The notes under the pieces are model-generated. The model saw only the letters and a list, made by a program, of their open reading frames with translations. It was not told the origin of the DNA and searched no databases. From Cladosporium sp. IMV 00045 (lineage: Eukaryota > Ascomycota > Dothideomycetes > Cladosporiales > Cladosporiaceae), in the NCBI GenBank assembly GCA_001931905.2, contig MSJI02000850.1:62001-126000 (forward strand): a stretch of DNA of 64,000 nucleotides, read 5' to 3'. The translations under genes and the position numbers were made by a program. How positions within the stretch are numbered: the stretch's first letter is position 1; every line of letters starts with the position of its first letter. Below, in pieces: positions 21,227 to 32,137 of this stretch.

Positions 21227-22147
21227 ATGCCATCCGACATCGAAACCCTCCGCGCGCGCTGGAACCATCTCTACGCGTCCCATCTCCCAGCCCTCGCACT
21301 AGCCCGCGATCCAGTACAACCTCGCTGGCCCGTCCATCTGGACCATTGCTTCGCGCGGATCATTCTTGACAATGCAGTCGGCGTCGACAAGCCTTGGACA
21401 CAAGTCGTGAAGTCGCCGGCCGTGCGGAATATGTCTGTCCAGCAGCTACGGGAGGCGCTTGAGCTGGGCGAGAGGTTGGCGAGTGGGGAGGCGGATCTGG
21501 TGGAGTTGGATCGGAGGAGTTTGAAATTGAGAGGCAAGTTGGGCTCGAAAGGGAGTCGGGGGGTGGGGGAGAAGAGGAAGAAGAGGACTGATGATGGTGA
21601 TCGTGATGGGACGATTTCGAAGTATTTCGCCACTCCTCATAGAGAGGAATCGCCGCAGAAGAAGCGCGTGAAGACAGAAGAAACAAATCAAACCAGCGAA
21701 CCCAACGTCAAAAACGAACAGCACGAATCCAAAGACCTCTCCTCCACAGACGAGACCAAGGACACTCTCGACGACATGACCGCCCAAATCACCCGCATCA
21801 CCTCATCCAAAACCCTCACTCCCTTCCGCAAACAAACCCTCGCCCTCCTCTGCCGCATCCCTCGCGGTCGCTACACCACCTACCAAGCAATGTCCGACCA
21901 CATCAGCGCCACCTCACACAAAACCTGCGCTCGAGCCGTCGGCAACGCCATGAGGAACAATCCTTTCGCGCCGGAAGTGCCTTGCCACAGAGTTTTGAGC
22001 TCGGACGGGTCGATTGGGGGGTTCAATGGGTTTTGGGGTGAGGAGGGGAAGTTTGCGAGGGAGAAGAAGGAGTTACTGAAGGGTGAGGGTGTGTTTTTCG
22101 ATTCTGGTGGGAAGGTGAAGGGGAGGCCTTGGAGGTTTGGTGGGTGA
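21227..22147 (+). CDS. O6-alkylguanine-DNA alkyltransferase with N-terminal extension
   Basis: Suicide DNA-repair enzyme that moves the alkyl group from O6 of guanine to its own cysteine. Single exon, 306 residues, which is longer than bacterial or human enzymes (about 170-210). The alkyltransferase domain is at about 196-306: a helix-turn-helix part (YTTYQAMSDHI, KTCARAVGNAMRNN), the active-site motif VPCHRV with Cys253, and the following SSDGSIGGFNG. The first 110 residues (RARWNHLYASHLPALALA ... RRSLKLRGK) form a separate helical region I cannot name. A linker carries a stretch with DGTISKYF at 127-134, resembling a PCNA-interacting peptide, and a basic KKRVK nuclear-localisation-type cluster at 145-149. 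Confidence 0.92.
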   Translation: MPSDIETLRARWNHLYASHLPALALARDPVQPRWPVHLDHCFARIILDNAVGVDKPWTQVVKSPAVRNMSVQQLREALELGERLASGEADLVELDRRSLKLRGKLGSKGSRGVGEKRKKRTDDGDRDGTISKYFATPHREESPQKKRVKTEETNQTSEPNVKNEQHESKDLSSTDETKDTLDDMTAQITRITSSKTLTPFRKQTLALLCRIPRGRYTTYQAMSDHISATSHKTCARAVGNAMRNNPFAPEVPCHRVLSSDGSIGGFNGFWGEEGKFAREKKELLKGEGVFFDSGGKVKGRPWRFGG

Positions 22148-22787
22148 GGATGATGCGGTGCTTCTAGGACGCAGACGATGTTTGTTTGCTCGAATACAGC
22201 GAATTCGGCGGACGAACTACATGTGCACGGCTGCGAAGACTGGCTACGGGTAATTTATGGATTTGGATCACAGAGGAGGCTGCATCTTTATGCCTGCTGC
22301 TGACCATATCTTTCGCTACACTCCTTCTCGTGACCTTCAGAAGAGGCAATTTGCTCCGCGAACAGAGTTTCCACAACCGTTCAAAACGTGGGGTCGATCC
22401 TGGGGATACGAGGGCCCAAAGGTGGCCACCCTTGCTCTACTTGTGGGCTCTGCAGATCAAGTCTGCACTCCAGATGCTCCATTGCCGCAAAAGGAAATGT
22501 GACGCCTACATCGTCTCGCCATCTAGAGACATGTAGCTATGAGCACACGGGGTGACTTGCTTCACCACGGGATGAAACGAGGCCCTACGCCGCCAACTTC
22601 CTCTTCCCGACACGTGGGTAGCATGTCTTGCTCCAAGTCGAGATTAGATTTCTATTGACGCCTCATCAATAATGAGGGTCATGATGTTACATTACAGCCT
22701 CAGAGTGTGGGAAAGCTCTACTTAAGCCTTGCTGGCATGCTTTCTCGACTTTATTCTGATCTCTCTCACTTCGAGTACAAAAACACC
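22148..22787. other. Intergenic, 0.64 kb
   Basis: No recognisable gene. A 116-codon frame at 22186 shows no known protein. Confidence 0.6.
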
Positions 22788-23806
22788 ATGGCCGCCGCCG
22801 TACAGTCTACACCTCGCCCCGCACACGAGCTCGTTTATGAACCTGACGAGTTGCCCAAGTTACGTTCCAACTATGGCGCCTACCTACAAGATGCCAATGT
22901 TGGCTGGATGCGCGAAACCCCTATTGACACGCCCATTGCTGAAATGCGAAAACGCTTCGAAGAGGATGGGTACGTCTGGGTGAAGGACGTGATGCCACGG
23001 GAAGACGTGCTCGACATGCGACAGTCATACTTCGAGCACATGGCTCCGACAGGCATTCTCAAACCTGGCACCTCTCCTCGCGACGGTATCTTCGACGAGC
23101 GAGAAGATCCTGTCGCGCACAACGGTGTGGGCGGCAGAGATCTCCCTGAAGCAATAGAGAGGGTGAACAAATTAACCCAAGCTCACGCGCACCCTTTCTA
23201 TCTGGCATTCTTGGAGCATCCGAAGCTGAGGAAGTTCGTGCGAGATTTCATGGAATGGGAAAACGATGTTCTTGTGAAGAGGACGATGCTCAGGCACAAC
23301 GTGCCGCATGGCCTCTCGACCGGCGTTCATTACGACAGACTCTTTCTCCGCGCTGGCGAGGCGGAATTCTGACTGCATGGGTTCCGATTGGAGACGTTGC
23401 AGCAATTGGTGGAGGTTTGGTCTATCTTGAACATTCCGACGACCTGGGTCGACAAATGGAGGCAGAGTTCATGGAGAAGAACATGAACTTGCCACCCGAG
23501 GAGCGTATCTCAGGCTTCAATATGAACATGGCAAGGGACGGCCAGTTGACGCATGATATTGAAAGCTATACGAAAGAACTCGAGCATGCTCAGTACACTG
23601 GACGCAATACGCGAAAATGGCTGGTTGGTAATTACGAAGCCGGTGACGTCGTTTTCCACAACCCTTATCTTCTACATGGAGCCGCGAAGAATGAGGATCC
23701 TTCAGGCAAAATCAGACTGTCGACTGATCTAAGGTTCTATGAAGAAGGCGCACCATTAGACACGAGGTGGATGCGCGATGTATGGTCCCCAGACGACGGC
23801 TTGTAA
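22788..23806 (+). pseudogene. Phytanoyl-CoA dioxygenase-like gene, one frameshift
   Basis: Fe(II)/2-oxoglutarate oxygenase of the PhyH family. Reading from ATG 22788, the frame is good to GVHYDRLFLRAGEAEF and then meets TGA at 23370-23372. The following frame, shifted by one, continues without a gap in homology as LTAWVPIGDVAAIGGGLVYLEHS to the natural stop at 23804-23806. The iron ligands are split by the break: H and D in VHYD before it, the distal His in LLHGAAK after it, and the 2-oxoglutarate Arg in KIRLSTDLRF. No GT-AG intron can bridge this point without removing the HYD motif, so one base is missing near 23369, either by mutation or by sequencing error. Both halves otherwise look under selection, so a recent lesion or an assembly error is likely. 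Confidence 0.75.
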
Positions 23807-23953
23807 AAGTGGTATGCACACGTGGGCTCGCGTTTTACATTCCGACGCGCTAGACCAAACATCCTTGCGGTATGGCAACTAGATCGATCTCTACATAATT
23901 CAGTATCCTTCCCCAATATCCAAAATAGCTTCAGTCAACACGTAATTGCTGAC

Positions 23954-24634
23954 ATGCATCCATCGACGCTGCTCAGCTTAGCATTCTTGGTCGCCTTTGG
24001 GCGTGCCCAAGAAGAAGGTCAGTAACTATCAAGGAACTTTTTAGCGATATTGTATTGACATCGTGAAGCGCCGGCTCCACCACCTCAAAGTATCTACACG
24101 CCGCCGCCGTCAGCAACAGGAAACGCCAACCTCAAACCGGTCTCATACACCTACTCATTCACCGTGACAACAGCCACGACCGAGTGGGGCAAACCCACAT
24201 TCCAGACTCCGGCTCCTATTCCAGCGTGCTCCAACACCATGTGCCCAGACCTCAACCAACAAGCATGCATGGACGATATGGGCAACTCCTACGGCGTTCT
24301 GTGCGACACGCGATTCAGCGGCAACATCATCACGACGAGCGGCAAACGCAAGCGCGAAGACGAGACGAGAGACTTGCACGAAGCCGCACTGGCTGCCAGC
24401 TCGCTTGGTGAGCGCGAGACGGAGATGCAAGAGGCTTTGCTAGAAGGGCGTGAGCTCGATGCGAGGACTTACACGCGTACGTTCAATGGGTGCGCGGATT
24501 ATTGTGATATGTTTGAGATTGATAGCTGTGTTGGTGTGAGCTTCAATGCTGGGTTTGAAGGCAATTGTCAGGCTTTGAGTTCGATCGAGGGATCTTTTGA
24601 TGCGCCTGGAGAGATTGCTGCAGTCAGGCTGTGA
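23954..24634 (+). CDS. Small secreted cysteine-containing protein
   Basis: Exons 23954-24017 and 24069-24634 around a 51-bp intron; 209 residues. The N-terminus is a clear signal peptide (MHPSTLLSLAFLVAFGRAQ, cleavage after about residue 19), followed by a Pro-rich segment (APAPPPQ). Two cysteine-containing blocks follow: CSNTMCPDLNQQACMDD with LCDTRF, and NGCADYCDMFEIDSCVGVSFNAGFEGNC. The second block is like the cysteine pattern of fungal PAN/apple-type or WSC-like small extracellular modules (C-A-D-Y-C, C-x-G-V-x-F). Between the blocks lies a polar, dibasic stretch (GKRKRED) that could be a Kex2-type cleavage site. The role is unknown; a cell-wall or host-interface protein is possible. The start is set by the signal peptide. 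Confidence 0.78.
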
Positions 24635-25064
24635 TATTATTGTGTTGGAGGGAGACGGTTGTGAAGGATCGATAGTTTTCTTATGTCTAGTTTGACGGAT
24701 TGACTGAAGCATAGTCACAATCAATGCTATTGAGATGCCTGCACAACTTTACCGAAGACCTCACCCTAAGCCTTAATTTCAACTTGTGTTGGCCAGACGG
24801 CGGAGACAAATCATTGATGTTAGAAAGGCGCATGAATGGGCACGACGAAGACGAAGGGTTAGGGTTGGGGTACGCGAATTACCAAGAATGATTCATTGCT
24901 GAACTCGACACGAGCTTCAAACTCAATTACTTCGAGTCACCGTGTTGTAGCGCACTATAAGAAAGTCTGGTGCTCGGAAAAGCATGCGATTACTACATTC
25001 TCATCCTAGGACACAATAACACTCATTTGGTGTTGCTTCGCAGATCAAAGTATCGCTAAAAATC
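24635..25064. other. Intergenic, 0.43 kb
   Basis: I see no gene; promoter region of the following epimerase-like gene. Confidence 0.6.
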
Positions 25065-26018
25065 ATGCCTACGCCAGACGTTCTTGTGACGGGCTCCAGC
25101 GGCCATCTTGGATATGCCCTCATGTGCTCTCTTCCGAGCTATGGCTTTACTCCTCTCGGTGTAGACATCCTACCTGCAGGCAAGGAAGAACATGAGACTC
25201 TGGTTGGAACCATCGCAGATCCTCAGTTCGTCGCCGACATCTTTCGAAAGTACCCAACTCTTCGCTATGTCTTGCACACGGCCACTCTACACAAGCCGCA
25301 CGTTGGCTCTCACACCAAGACTGATTTCATCGATACAAATATTCGCGGCACTCTGAACCTACTGGAAAGCGCATCTGCAAGCTTGAATCAGATCGAAGGC
25401 TTCATCTTCACCAGCACCACATCAACATTCGGCAAAGCTCTTGCTCCCAAACCAGGACAGCCAGCTGCATGGATCGACGAGACAGTCACACCAGTACCCA
25501 AGAACATCTACGGCACGACAAAAGTGGCAGCCGAGGATCTCTGTCAGCTCATCCAAGCCGACACCCGTCTGCCCACCATCGTCCTCCGCACGTCAAGATT
25601 CTTCCCAGAAGAAGACGACAATGAAGATGCTAGAGGGCAATTCGAAGACGACAACCTCAAAGTCTGCGAGCTCTTGTATCGCCGCGTGGATATCCACGAC
25701 GTCGTCTCGGCGCACGTCCGCGCCATGCTCGAGGCAAAAAGGATTGGCTGGGGCAAGTACATTATCAGTGCACCACCGCCTTTCACGAGGAGCGATGAGC
25801 TCCTGAGACAGTTGGATGCCGACGCGGCCGAGGCTATCAAGCAGGTTCGGCCGGATCATGCGAATATTCTGCTCGACCGTGGATGGAAGTTCCCAACGAG
25901 GCTGGATCGAGTTTATGACTCGCGCAAAGCGATAGATGAGTTGAAATGGACGCCTATCTATACTTTCGAGCGAGCGCTGGAACAGATCAAGGAAGGCAAA
26001 GACTGGCGAGCCCGTTAA
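25065..26018 (+). CDS. NAD-dependent epimerase/dehydratase-like protein (extended SDR)
   Basis: Single exon, 317 residues. The N-terminal Rossmann motif TGSSGHLGYAL (TGxxGxxG) and the acidic end of the second strand (GVDILPAG) point to NAD binding. Further landmarks are HTATLHKPHV, the typical DTNIRGTLNLLESA helix, STTSTFG, and the catalytic YGTTK. These belong to the UDP-sugar epimerase/dehydratase-like extended SDR group, but the substrate cannot be read off and single-gene fungal members often act on small molecules. Flanked by a secreted protein and a secreted glycosidase, neither in an obvious pathway with it. Confidence 0.88.
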   Translation: MPTPDVLVTGSSGHLGYALMCSLPSYGFTPLGVDILPAGKEEHETLVGTIADPQFVADIFRKYPTLRYVLHTATLHKPHVGSHTKTDFIDTNIRGTLNLLESASASLNQIEGFIFTSTTSTFGKALAPKPGQPAAWIDETVTPVPKNIYGTTKVAAEDLCQLIQADTRLPTIVLRTSRFFPEEDDNEDARGQFEDDNLKVCELLYRRVDIHDVVSAHVRAMLEAKRIGWGKYIISAPPPFTRSDELLRQLDADAAEAIKQVRPDHANILLDRGWKFPTRLDRVYDSRKAIDELKWTPIYTFERALEQIKEGKDWRAR

Positions 26019-26416
26019 CAGTGCAGACGGGAAAGCGTGGATATCACGCTGTACCTACGGGTGTTTATACAACATAGACTTTGACGGGAGGCATAAGACT
26101 TTGCGCTCAGCAGCAACATGGAATTCGACATTTTTCAGCATTTCTATGCAAGAAGACTAACCCCAAGATTCAACATGCGAGTAACTAGATTTCACTTCAA
26201 GATCGAATGACAAGATCCAAACGCAGCTCAACCAAATAATGAGTCGATGAATATGCAATTTCTCGAGGTAAGCTAGGCTACTTTGACGAAGAATCAAATC
26301 AAACCAACAAAGCTATCGCAATTCCGAACAAAAGAGCGTCCTGTGGCACACAAAACCTGAAAACTCCAACACACCTCTCAATCCAAACCACTGCCCAGCA
26401 TCACCAACAACTTCCC
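26019..26416. other. Intergenic, 0.4 kb
   Basis: Convergent 3' flanks of two genes; nothing else seen. Confidence 0.6.
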
Positions 26417-27391
26417 TTATCTCCTAAGTGTAAGTAGGCCAGGCCTGTAGGGCAACCTGTTGTACTCCGCGTTAACGTTCGGATTCCTGCCCTGGTAGAG
26501 GAACTGCAGGTTGCAGGGGTCGACGGTGAAAGTCTGATCAGCGGTGGTACGGATGAGCTCTCCGTGAGAGATATCGTTGGACCAGGTAGAGCCACTGTTG
26601 GCTTTGCCGGCGAAGGGGTCGCTCTCGAGGCCCTTGTCGAGAGTCCAGGATCCGCCGAGGTCGGTGGCGGTGAAAGAGCGGTAGTAACGGCCGTTGCTTC
26701 CCATAGCCTCGACGATCATGAGGTATCTGTTCTGGTCCTTGAGCTTATAGACCTGGACGGCTTCGAAGAGCTTCTCCTTGGTATCGGTCAGGACGACAGT
26801 GGAGGCTGAGCCGAAGTTGCCTGGGAAGTTGTTCAGCGGCATGCTGGAGCGGTAGATCTTGCCGTTGTCTCCCGCGAAGAACAGGTACATGTTCCTGCTG
26901 TCGCCGATAAGGGTCTGGTCAATCGGACCAGTGTCAGAGCCGGAAATAGATCCGGAAAAGAGCGGCTGCGCAGCAGACCATCCGTTCGGGTTGGTCGGGT
27001 TGGAAGACGTCCTGTAGCTGAAGGGAGTGGCTCCCCACTGGTATGCAAGGATCCAGATGTTCTTCGGGGCAAAGAAGAACAGGGTGGGTGCAACGGTCGC
27101 GCTGCTCATGCCGTTCTGGCTGACCGATCCCATGCTGGACCAGTCGCTGAACGTGCCGAAGTTCATGGAGCCATAGTCCCTGCCGTCGAAGTAAGAGGCG
27201 TAGACAAGATTTTGGCCATTGTAGGGAGCGACAGTGAAGTCCTTCAAGTTGTCCCAGCCGCTCTTGGGTTGTGCCAGGACGCCACTGGAAGACCAGCGGT
27301 AGGTAGAAGGAAGAGAGCATTGAGCTGCGACTCCCGACGTCAGAAGAGAGACGCTAGTCAAGAGGACGTTGACGGTATCTTGGAATCTCAT
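26417..27391 (-). CDS. Secreted alpha-L-arabinofuranosidase, GH62
   Basis: Removes arabinose side chains from arabinoxylan outside the cell. Single exon, 324 residues. Signal peptide [20 protein letters not shown] with cleavage near AAQ-C. The catalytic domain fills the rest: [29 protein letters not shown] contains the family's catalytic-base Asp (LKDFT), followed by [36 protein letters not shown] (stabilising Asp), [15 protein letters not shown], and EAVQVYKL (catalytic Glu in FEA). No cellulose-binding module is present. The gene ends at LLTLRR, close to the usual GH62 length. Such enzymes are typical of plant-associated or saprotrophic fungi and are often induced by xylan; no regulator site was identified. 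Confidence 0.93.
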   Translation of the reverse strand: MRFQDTVNVLLTSVSLLTSGVAAQCSLPSTYRWSSSGVLAQPKSGWDNLKDFTVAPYNGQNLVYASYFDGRDYGSMNFGTFSDWSSMGSVSQNGMSSATVAPTLFFFAPKNIWILAYQWGATPFSYRTSSNPTNPNGWSAAQPLFSGSISGSDTGPIDQTLIGDSRNMYLFFAGDNGKIYRSSMPLNNFPGNFGSASTVVLTDTKEKLFEAVQVYKLKDQNRYLMIVEAMGSNGRYYRSFTATDLGGSWTLDKGLESDPFAGKANSGSTWSNDISHGELIRTTADQTFTVDPCNLQFLYQGRNPNVNAEYNRLPYRPGLLTLRR

Positions 27392-29221
27392 GTTGAGGGA
27401 TCTTCGAAGGGATTGTTTGTTTGGAAGGCCAAGTGCTTGGAGGTTTCAGGGCTGGTTCAGGGCTGATTTTCGCTGGGGGATTACTTCGTTCTTATAAGTT
27501 TTCATGGTTCCCGACTGTTTCGACTTCGCTTACCCCTCGCATGAACAGTAGAGAACCACACTGTCGTTGTGCAGTCGTCGAAGCCTTCGGTTAGAACATA
27601 ACCGCTGTCTCAGGTATAAGCCGACCGCACACCTCATCCCGGAACGGAGAGAACACCAGGATCGTGCATTGGCCCTACTAGTTCGGCATGTTAGCGGATG
27701 AGCTAATAGCATTTTCCAGATGTCATTTGAAGCCGGTTAAAGTGACAAACCTTGGTTAGAAGAGACCCCGCCATGTTTGATCCTCACAAAAGCATTAGCA
27801 TTAGCACGAACGAAGTCGACGGACTGTCGATAATCGGGCATTAGCCAAAGCTACCGTATCGCTGAGACGGAGAAATTGTATTAAATCGCACATTAGACGA
27901 CTTGCAGGCACCACATACCATAGGCACGTGGACGAGTGTGGATCGCTTCGTACGGAGTAGCGCTCTCCATTTGGTGAAGCCCATGGTGTCACTGCAAGTG
28001 AGCGTCAAAATGAAGGGAGTGGTTGAAGCACGCCACGGTGAATGAAATCCAGTCAATTGGTCGAGAATATTAGACGTCTGTTTCAGCCGCCGCCACCAGT
28101 GTGGAGGTGGAGCCGAGGTTGTACAGTATGCTGCAGTATCCAGCCGAGCGATCTTGTTAAGTGCAAGTCTTCTCGCTTGTATAAGCCAGTATTCTGGTAC
28201 GGAACATTCCCCTTCTTTGCAGACATGGGGTAGTAGGTTGCTGCTCACGAGAAATGACAGCCACGCTCGACACGTATCGGCAGGACTCTTTACAATGTCA
28301 TCTGCCAATATAACGAATGTGCTGTCATTGACCCTTTCGAACCTGGCGCTATGAGAGGCCGGGGTGGTGTGCAACCATGAAATCCAGCACAAGACATAGC
28401 GCGGTCTAGACCTCGTAATTTGTACGAACAATCACAAATGCTGTAGACTCGCCATTTGAGCATCAGTTGGCATTCATATGAGCCGGTTCTGACATTATAC
28501 ACAAATAGTATCTTCGATCACCTTGTCTCAATTGACGCCTGTCGGAAGTCCCAAGAGAAGGTCCATATGAAGATCGATGCTGGACGCGCACGGTCAATCA
28601 GACTAGTCATGCCGAGATACACCGTGTCGAAGCGGAGTAAATGCCTGTTACGTATGCAGGAAAGAGTAGCGCAATGCAAAACATCCGTCCGGACTAGGAA
28701 AGCCGAGAGCGCGAATAGTCCACGGCTAATACTCAGACAACATTCTGATCCAGTGCCAGCACCGAAGACAACCAAACATCAGTTCCTAGTCCTCCATGGG
28801 TAATGCTGTGAAGGCATATCAACTAAGTATACGAGCGATTGCAGATTCCGCTTTGATTGCCTGCATATCACATGGCACTGCTGTTGGTGGAAAGTCTGGA
28901 CTGCCAAATGAAGCAGCGGCTAATCTCCCATGAAGTGGAGCCGGTCTTCAAACATACGCCATTATGTTTGAGAGTGTACATACACTCATTTATGCTGAAG
29001 TTGACATAAGGTCAAGAGGTTGAGGGCTTTAAGGGTTCCAATCTAGGGCTGTCTAGGGCTTCGGCTGATTAAGCGACGTGGTACATTGTGCAACACTTGG
29101 ACGGATCGAAAGGCCGTTTGAGCTTTACATTTGTAGACGCGATCCGATGCTTAGTGATTGATGAGTGTAGAGACGACGACAGCGATATCAATTTCGAGCA
29201 TCACGGTTGTCCAGAGCCGCC
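27392..29221. other. Intergenic, 1.8 kb
   Basis: Upstream region of the GH62 gene and 3' flank of the MDR gene. The longest frame (27841-28431, minus, 196 codons) shows no domain, no repeat and no conserved-looking pattern, so I do not call it a gene. No transposon remnant recognised. Confidence 0.5.
27490..27500 (-). promoter_or_regulatory. TATA-box candidate for GH62 gene
   Basis: Minus-strand CTTATAAG-type element about 100 bp upstream of the GH62 ATG at 27391. Confidence 0.4.
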
Positions 29222-30359
29222 TCACATTTCGACCACAATCTTCCCTACCTGCTTCAAAGCCCTCAAAGCATCGAAAGCAACATCAGCTTTCTCGAACGTG
29301 AAAGTCTCTGCAATCGGGGGATGCAGGTCATGCTTCTCGATGAAAGCACAGAACTCGTCCGCCAGCTCGTTACTACCCGGTCCAAGGACGCCATGAACTT
29401 TGAGACGTCAGTCATTACAAAAATGATTCAATGAGATTGTGTGTGACGTACTTGTCTTCGCGCCAAACAGCAAAGACTTGGTGAGTGCCAACGGTTGGTC
29501 TTCTTTGTCCAAAATCCCGAGCAGAGCAACCCGTCCCCCCGTGCGAAGACTGGCGACCGATTGCGCGAGCTCAGAGCCTCCAACGACGTCAACGACGATA
29601 TCGACGCCAACGTTCTGGGTGATTTTGAGCGCTTCAGCAGACCATTCGGGCGTCTTACGGTAGTTGATCAAGTGCTTCGCGCCCAACTTGCGAGCGGTCT
29701 CAAGTTTCTCGTCGGAGGAAGAGGTGGCGATGACGGTGGCTCCGGCTGCGGCAGCGATCTGGGAACATTTGGTAAGCAAGTTCTAACACAGCAGAACATC
29801 ACCATCCTACCTGAATCGCATAGCAGCTGACACCACCAGTCCCCTGCGTCAAGACCGTGCTACCCGGGCCCAGCTTCGGCAGATTGTCGCTGTGGAACAA
29901 AGCACGGTACGAAGTCAAGCCCGCGGTGTAAATAGTAGAAGCCTCTTGGAGCGTCATATTCGCCGGAGCCTTGAACAGGCACCTCTCATCACACAGAACA
30001 TACCGCTGCAGAGTCCCATCCGTGATACCGGCACCTCGACATTTGTCGAAGTGAAAGTCGCGCGAGTCGTTTCCCGTCTGCCATACATTCGGATTGATGA
30101 CCACGCGATCACCTTTCTTCCATTGAGTGCTGGCACCGACGGCTGAAATGGTGCCTGCCCCATCTGCGGCGGGGATGAGGTTCTCTTTGTGTTGCAGTGG
30201 ATAGTCAGGGCTGTGATCGGTGACGAGAATGTCGCGATAGTTGAGCGATACTGCTGAAATTTGCACAACCACTTCAGAAGGTCCGGGAATGGGGATGGAT
30301 CCTAAATCATTCAAGACCAGCTTCCCGGCTGAAGGGATCTGCCACGCTTGGTTGGACAT
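29222..30359 (-). CDS. Zinc-type alcohol dehydrogenase / quinone reductase-like MDR protein
   Basis: NAD(P)H-dependent oxidoreductase of the medium-chain superfamily. Exons 30359-29811, 29758-29452 and 29397-29222 (introns 52 and 54 bp) give 343 residues with closed phases. The N-terminal catalytic domain shows SLNYRDILV, IPAADGAGTISAVG and KKGDRVVI; the coenzyme domain shows VLTQGTGGVSCYAIQIAAAAGATVIATSSS, with a glycine-rich TGGVS turn. The zinc-binding Cys/His pattern of classical alcohol dehydrogenases is not evident, so it is closer to fungal quinone-oxidoreductase-like members. The C-terminus is VGKIVVEM. Start at MSNQAW; an in-frame extension to 30407 exists but looks like leader. The substrate is unknown. 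Confidence 0.88.
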
Positions 30360-30898
30360 TGATGTGAAGTCAGAAAGGGAGGCGAATGCGATTTTGCGCA
30401 TGAACAAAAATTCCTGAAGTGATCACAGTTCATGTGCCTGATTACTTGGACGTTGAACAACCGGCAGTGTATGTATACTTGACCCGCCAAGAGAAAGAAT
30501 ACAGCTGCTTTGCAATCCAAAATCACATGTCCGGGCGCAACGGCCAAGTCCGATAGACAATGCATTCAATGTGAGGATGAAATGTGGAAGTCTGTGGGAC
30601 TTGTATGCAGAGAGGTTGCTGACAAATCCCACCTCGACGGACTTTTCGATGTCGCAATCAACATCGAAAATTTGGCTTACGAGATATCACTGATCAGACC
30701 ATTGGTCGAAGTGTTCTTGTGACATGGGTCCAGATAATTTGCATGTTGGAATAGCCAAGCGCCGTGAAATTTTTGGACTCTGAGTACATCGGGAATCCGA
30801 GCGATATTCTCGATCGATCAAGGAAAGATAGTGAACTCTGCCAGTAAAAAGGCACCATGAAGGCACAAATCGTACACACCTTTTGATATTTTGTAGTT
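30360..30898. other. Intergenic, 0.54 kb
   Basis: Promoter of the MDR gene and 3' flank of RPF1; nothing else recognised. Confidence 0.6.
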
Positions 30899-32137
30899 CT
30901 ACAGGTTGAACCTCGTACGCACCTTCTCCGCATGCGCACTCCATTCCCAGTCCTGCCCACTTGCCCGCTGGATCCCCTTGTCGACACGCCTGAGCTTCAT
31001 GGTGAAGCGCGGACCCAGTTCTTGCAGACCTGCTCTGATTTCCTCCGCGCCCTTCATGGGCTTGCCATCGACATCCTGGATCACCTTCTCAGTCGCACGC
31101 TTATCTCTGAAAACGTATCTGTGTCGTCGGAAGAAGATGTAATCGCGCTGGTTGTGGAGAGTGACGACCTGTCGACCTTCGATCTCAGGGTGTGAGGGGA
31201 AAAGCGATTTGAATAGGTGGGCGGTGACGACACCTAGTGGTGTACGGAAGCCATTGAGGATGAGCTCGGGAAAGTGATTGGTTGCATTACCATGGCCGGG
31301 TAGCTTCTTGCCCGGTACGAAGTGGGAAATGCTGAAGTGGAACATGGGTCCATGAGGAAGAAAGACGATGTCCAGTCCAGAGGGCTCCTTCTTGTGCAGA
31401 GCCTGGTTCAGTACAACGATATGCGTGTAGTCTCGTGCCGCTGCATATTTTGAGATCTCCCGAACCGAGTATTTGTAGCTGTGGGCGTGTGCTGTGCGGC
31501 GAATATATTTGCTGTTTGGGAACAACTCGGTGAGCATCTCGGCTTCGGCGTGGAGCATGCTGTTTATGCTTGTGGTGATAAGGACCTTCGGCTCGTAGCC
31601 CTCAGGCAAGTTGAAAAGCCCCGGGAAGCGTGAGCTGAGATTCTCTGGTGTCAAGCCGACATCTGTGGCCATAGAAGGTGCCTCGCTTGGTGCCCGGTCC
31701 GCCGGATCTTTTGAGACCGCATCCTCGTCCTCGTCTTCGTCTTCGTCATCCTTCTCATCTTCACCTTCGTCGTCCGAGTCGCCGAGCATACTGTCGACCT
31801 CGTCATCCTCATCTCCGACCTCTTCCTTCGCGGCGGCCTCATCCGGCTTGTTGCGTTCTTCCTCCACCTTTCTTCGCTTTGGGTTGAGCACATCTATGCT
31901 TGCACCAAACGCGCTGTCTCCTTCGGGATCCACGTCGTCCCAGGTTCGCTTCGAGTCTAGTGTCTTGGGGACATTTTTCGCCAATCGTTTCGCCCTCTCC
32001 TCAGGATTTTTATCTTCATGGCGTCTTCTCTTGTGCCTCAGATCTCTTCTCTCGCTCTCTTTGGCGCTTTTATTCTTGCGGTGCTGCTCCCCGCGCTTGA
32101 TTTTGTTCTGGATCTTGAACGCCCCTGACCCAACCAT
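30899..32137 (-). CDS. rpf1: Ribosome production factor 1 (Brix domain)
   Basis: Nucleolar assembly factor of the 60S ribosomal subunit, needed for 27S pre-rRNA processing. Single exon, 412 residues. The N-terminus is highly basic (MVGSGAFKIQNKIKRGEQHRKNK, then KRRRHEDKNPEERAKRLAKN), followed by an acidic stretch (about 115-165) rich in Asp and Glu. The Brix domain occupies about 180-390: KVLITTSINSMLHAEAEMLTELFPNS, TAHAHSYKYSVREI, DYTHIVVLN, GPMFHFSIS, and NQRDYIFFRRHRYVFR. These are the characteristic segments of Rpf1. The protein ends RTRFNL. It shares a short divergent promoter (32138-32390) with the mitochondrial S10 gene. Confidence 0.95.
   Translation of the reverse strand: MVGSGAFKIQNKIKRGEQHRKNKSAKESERRDLRHKRRRHEDKNPEERAKRLAKNVPKTLDSKRTWDDVDPEGDSAFGASIDVLNPKRRKVEEERNKPDEAAAKEEVGDEDDEVDSMLGDSDDEGEDEKDDEDEDEDEDAVSKDPADRAPSEAPSMATDVGLTPENLSSRFPGLFNLPEGYEPKVLITTSINSMLHAEAEMLTELFPNSKYIRRTAHAHSYKYSVREISKYAAARDYTHIVVLNQALHKKEPSGLDIVFLPHGPMFHFSISHFVPGKKLPGHGNATNHFPELILNGFRTPLGVVTAHLFKSLFPSHPEIEGRQVVTLHNQRDYIFFRRHRYVFRDKRATEKVIQDVDGKPMKGAEEIRAGLQELGPRFTMKLRRVDKGIQRASGQDWEWSAHAEKVRTRFNL

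Noticed and set aside
27841..28431. 196-codon open frame on the minus strand
   Set aside because: No domain, signal or repeat, no plausible start context, and composition like surrounding non-coding DNA; most likely chance.
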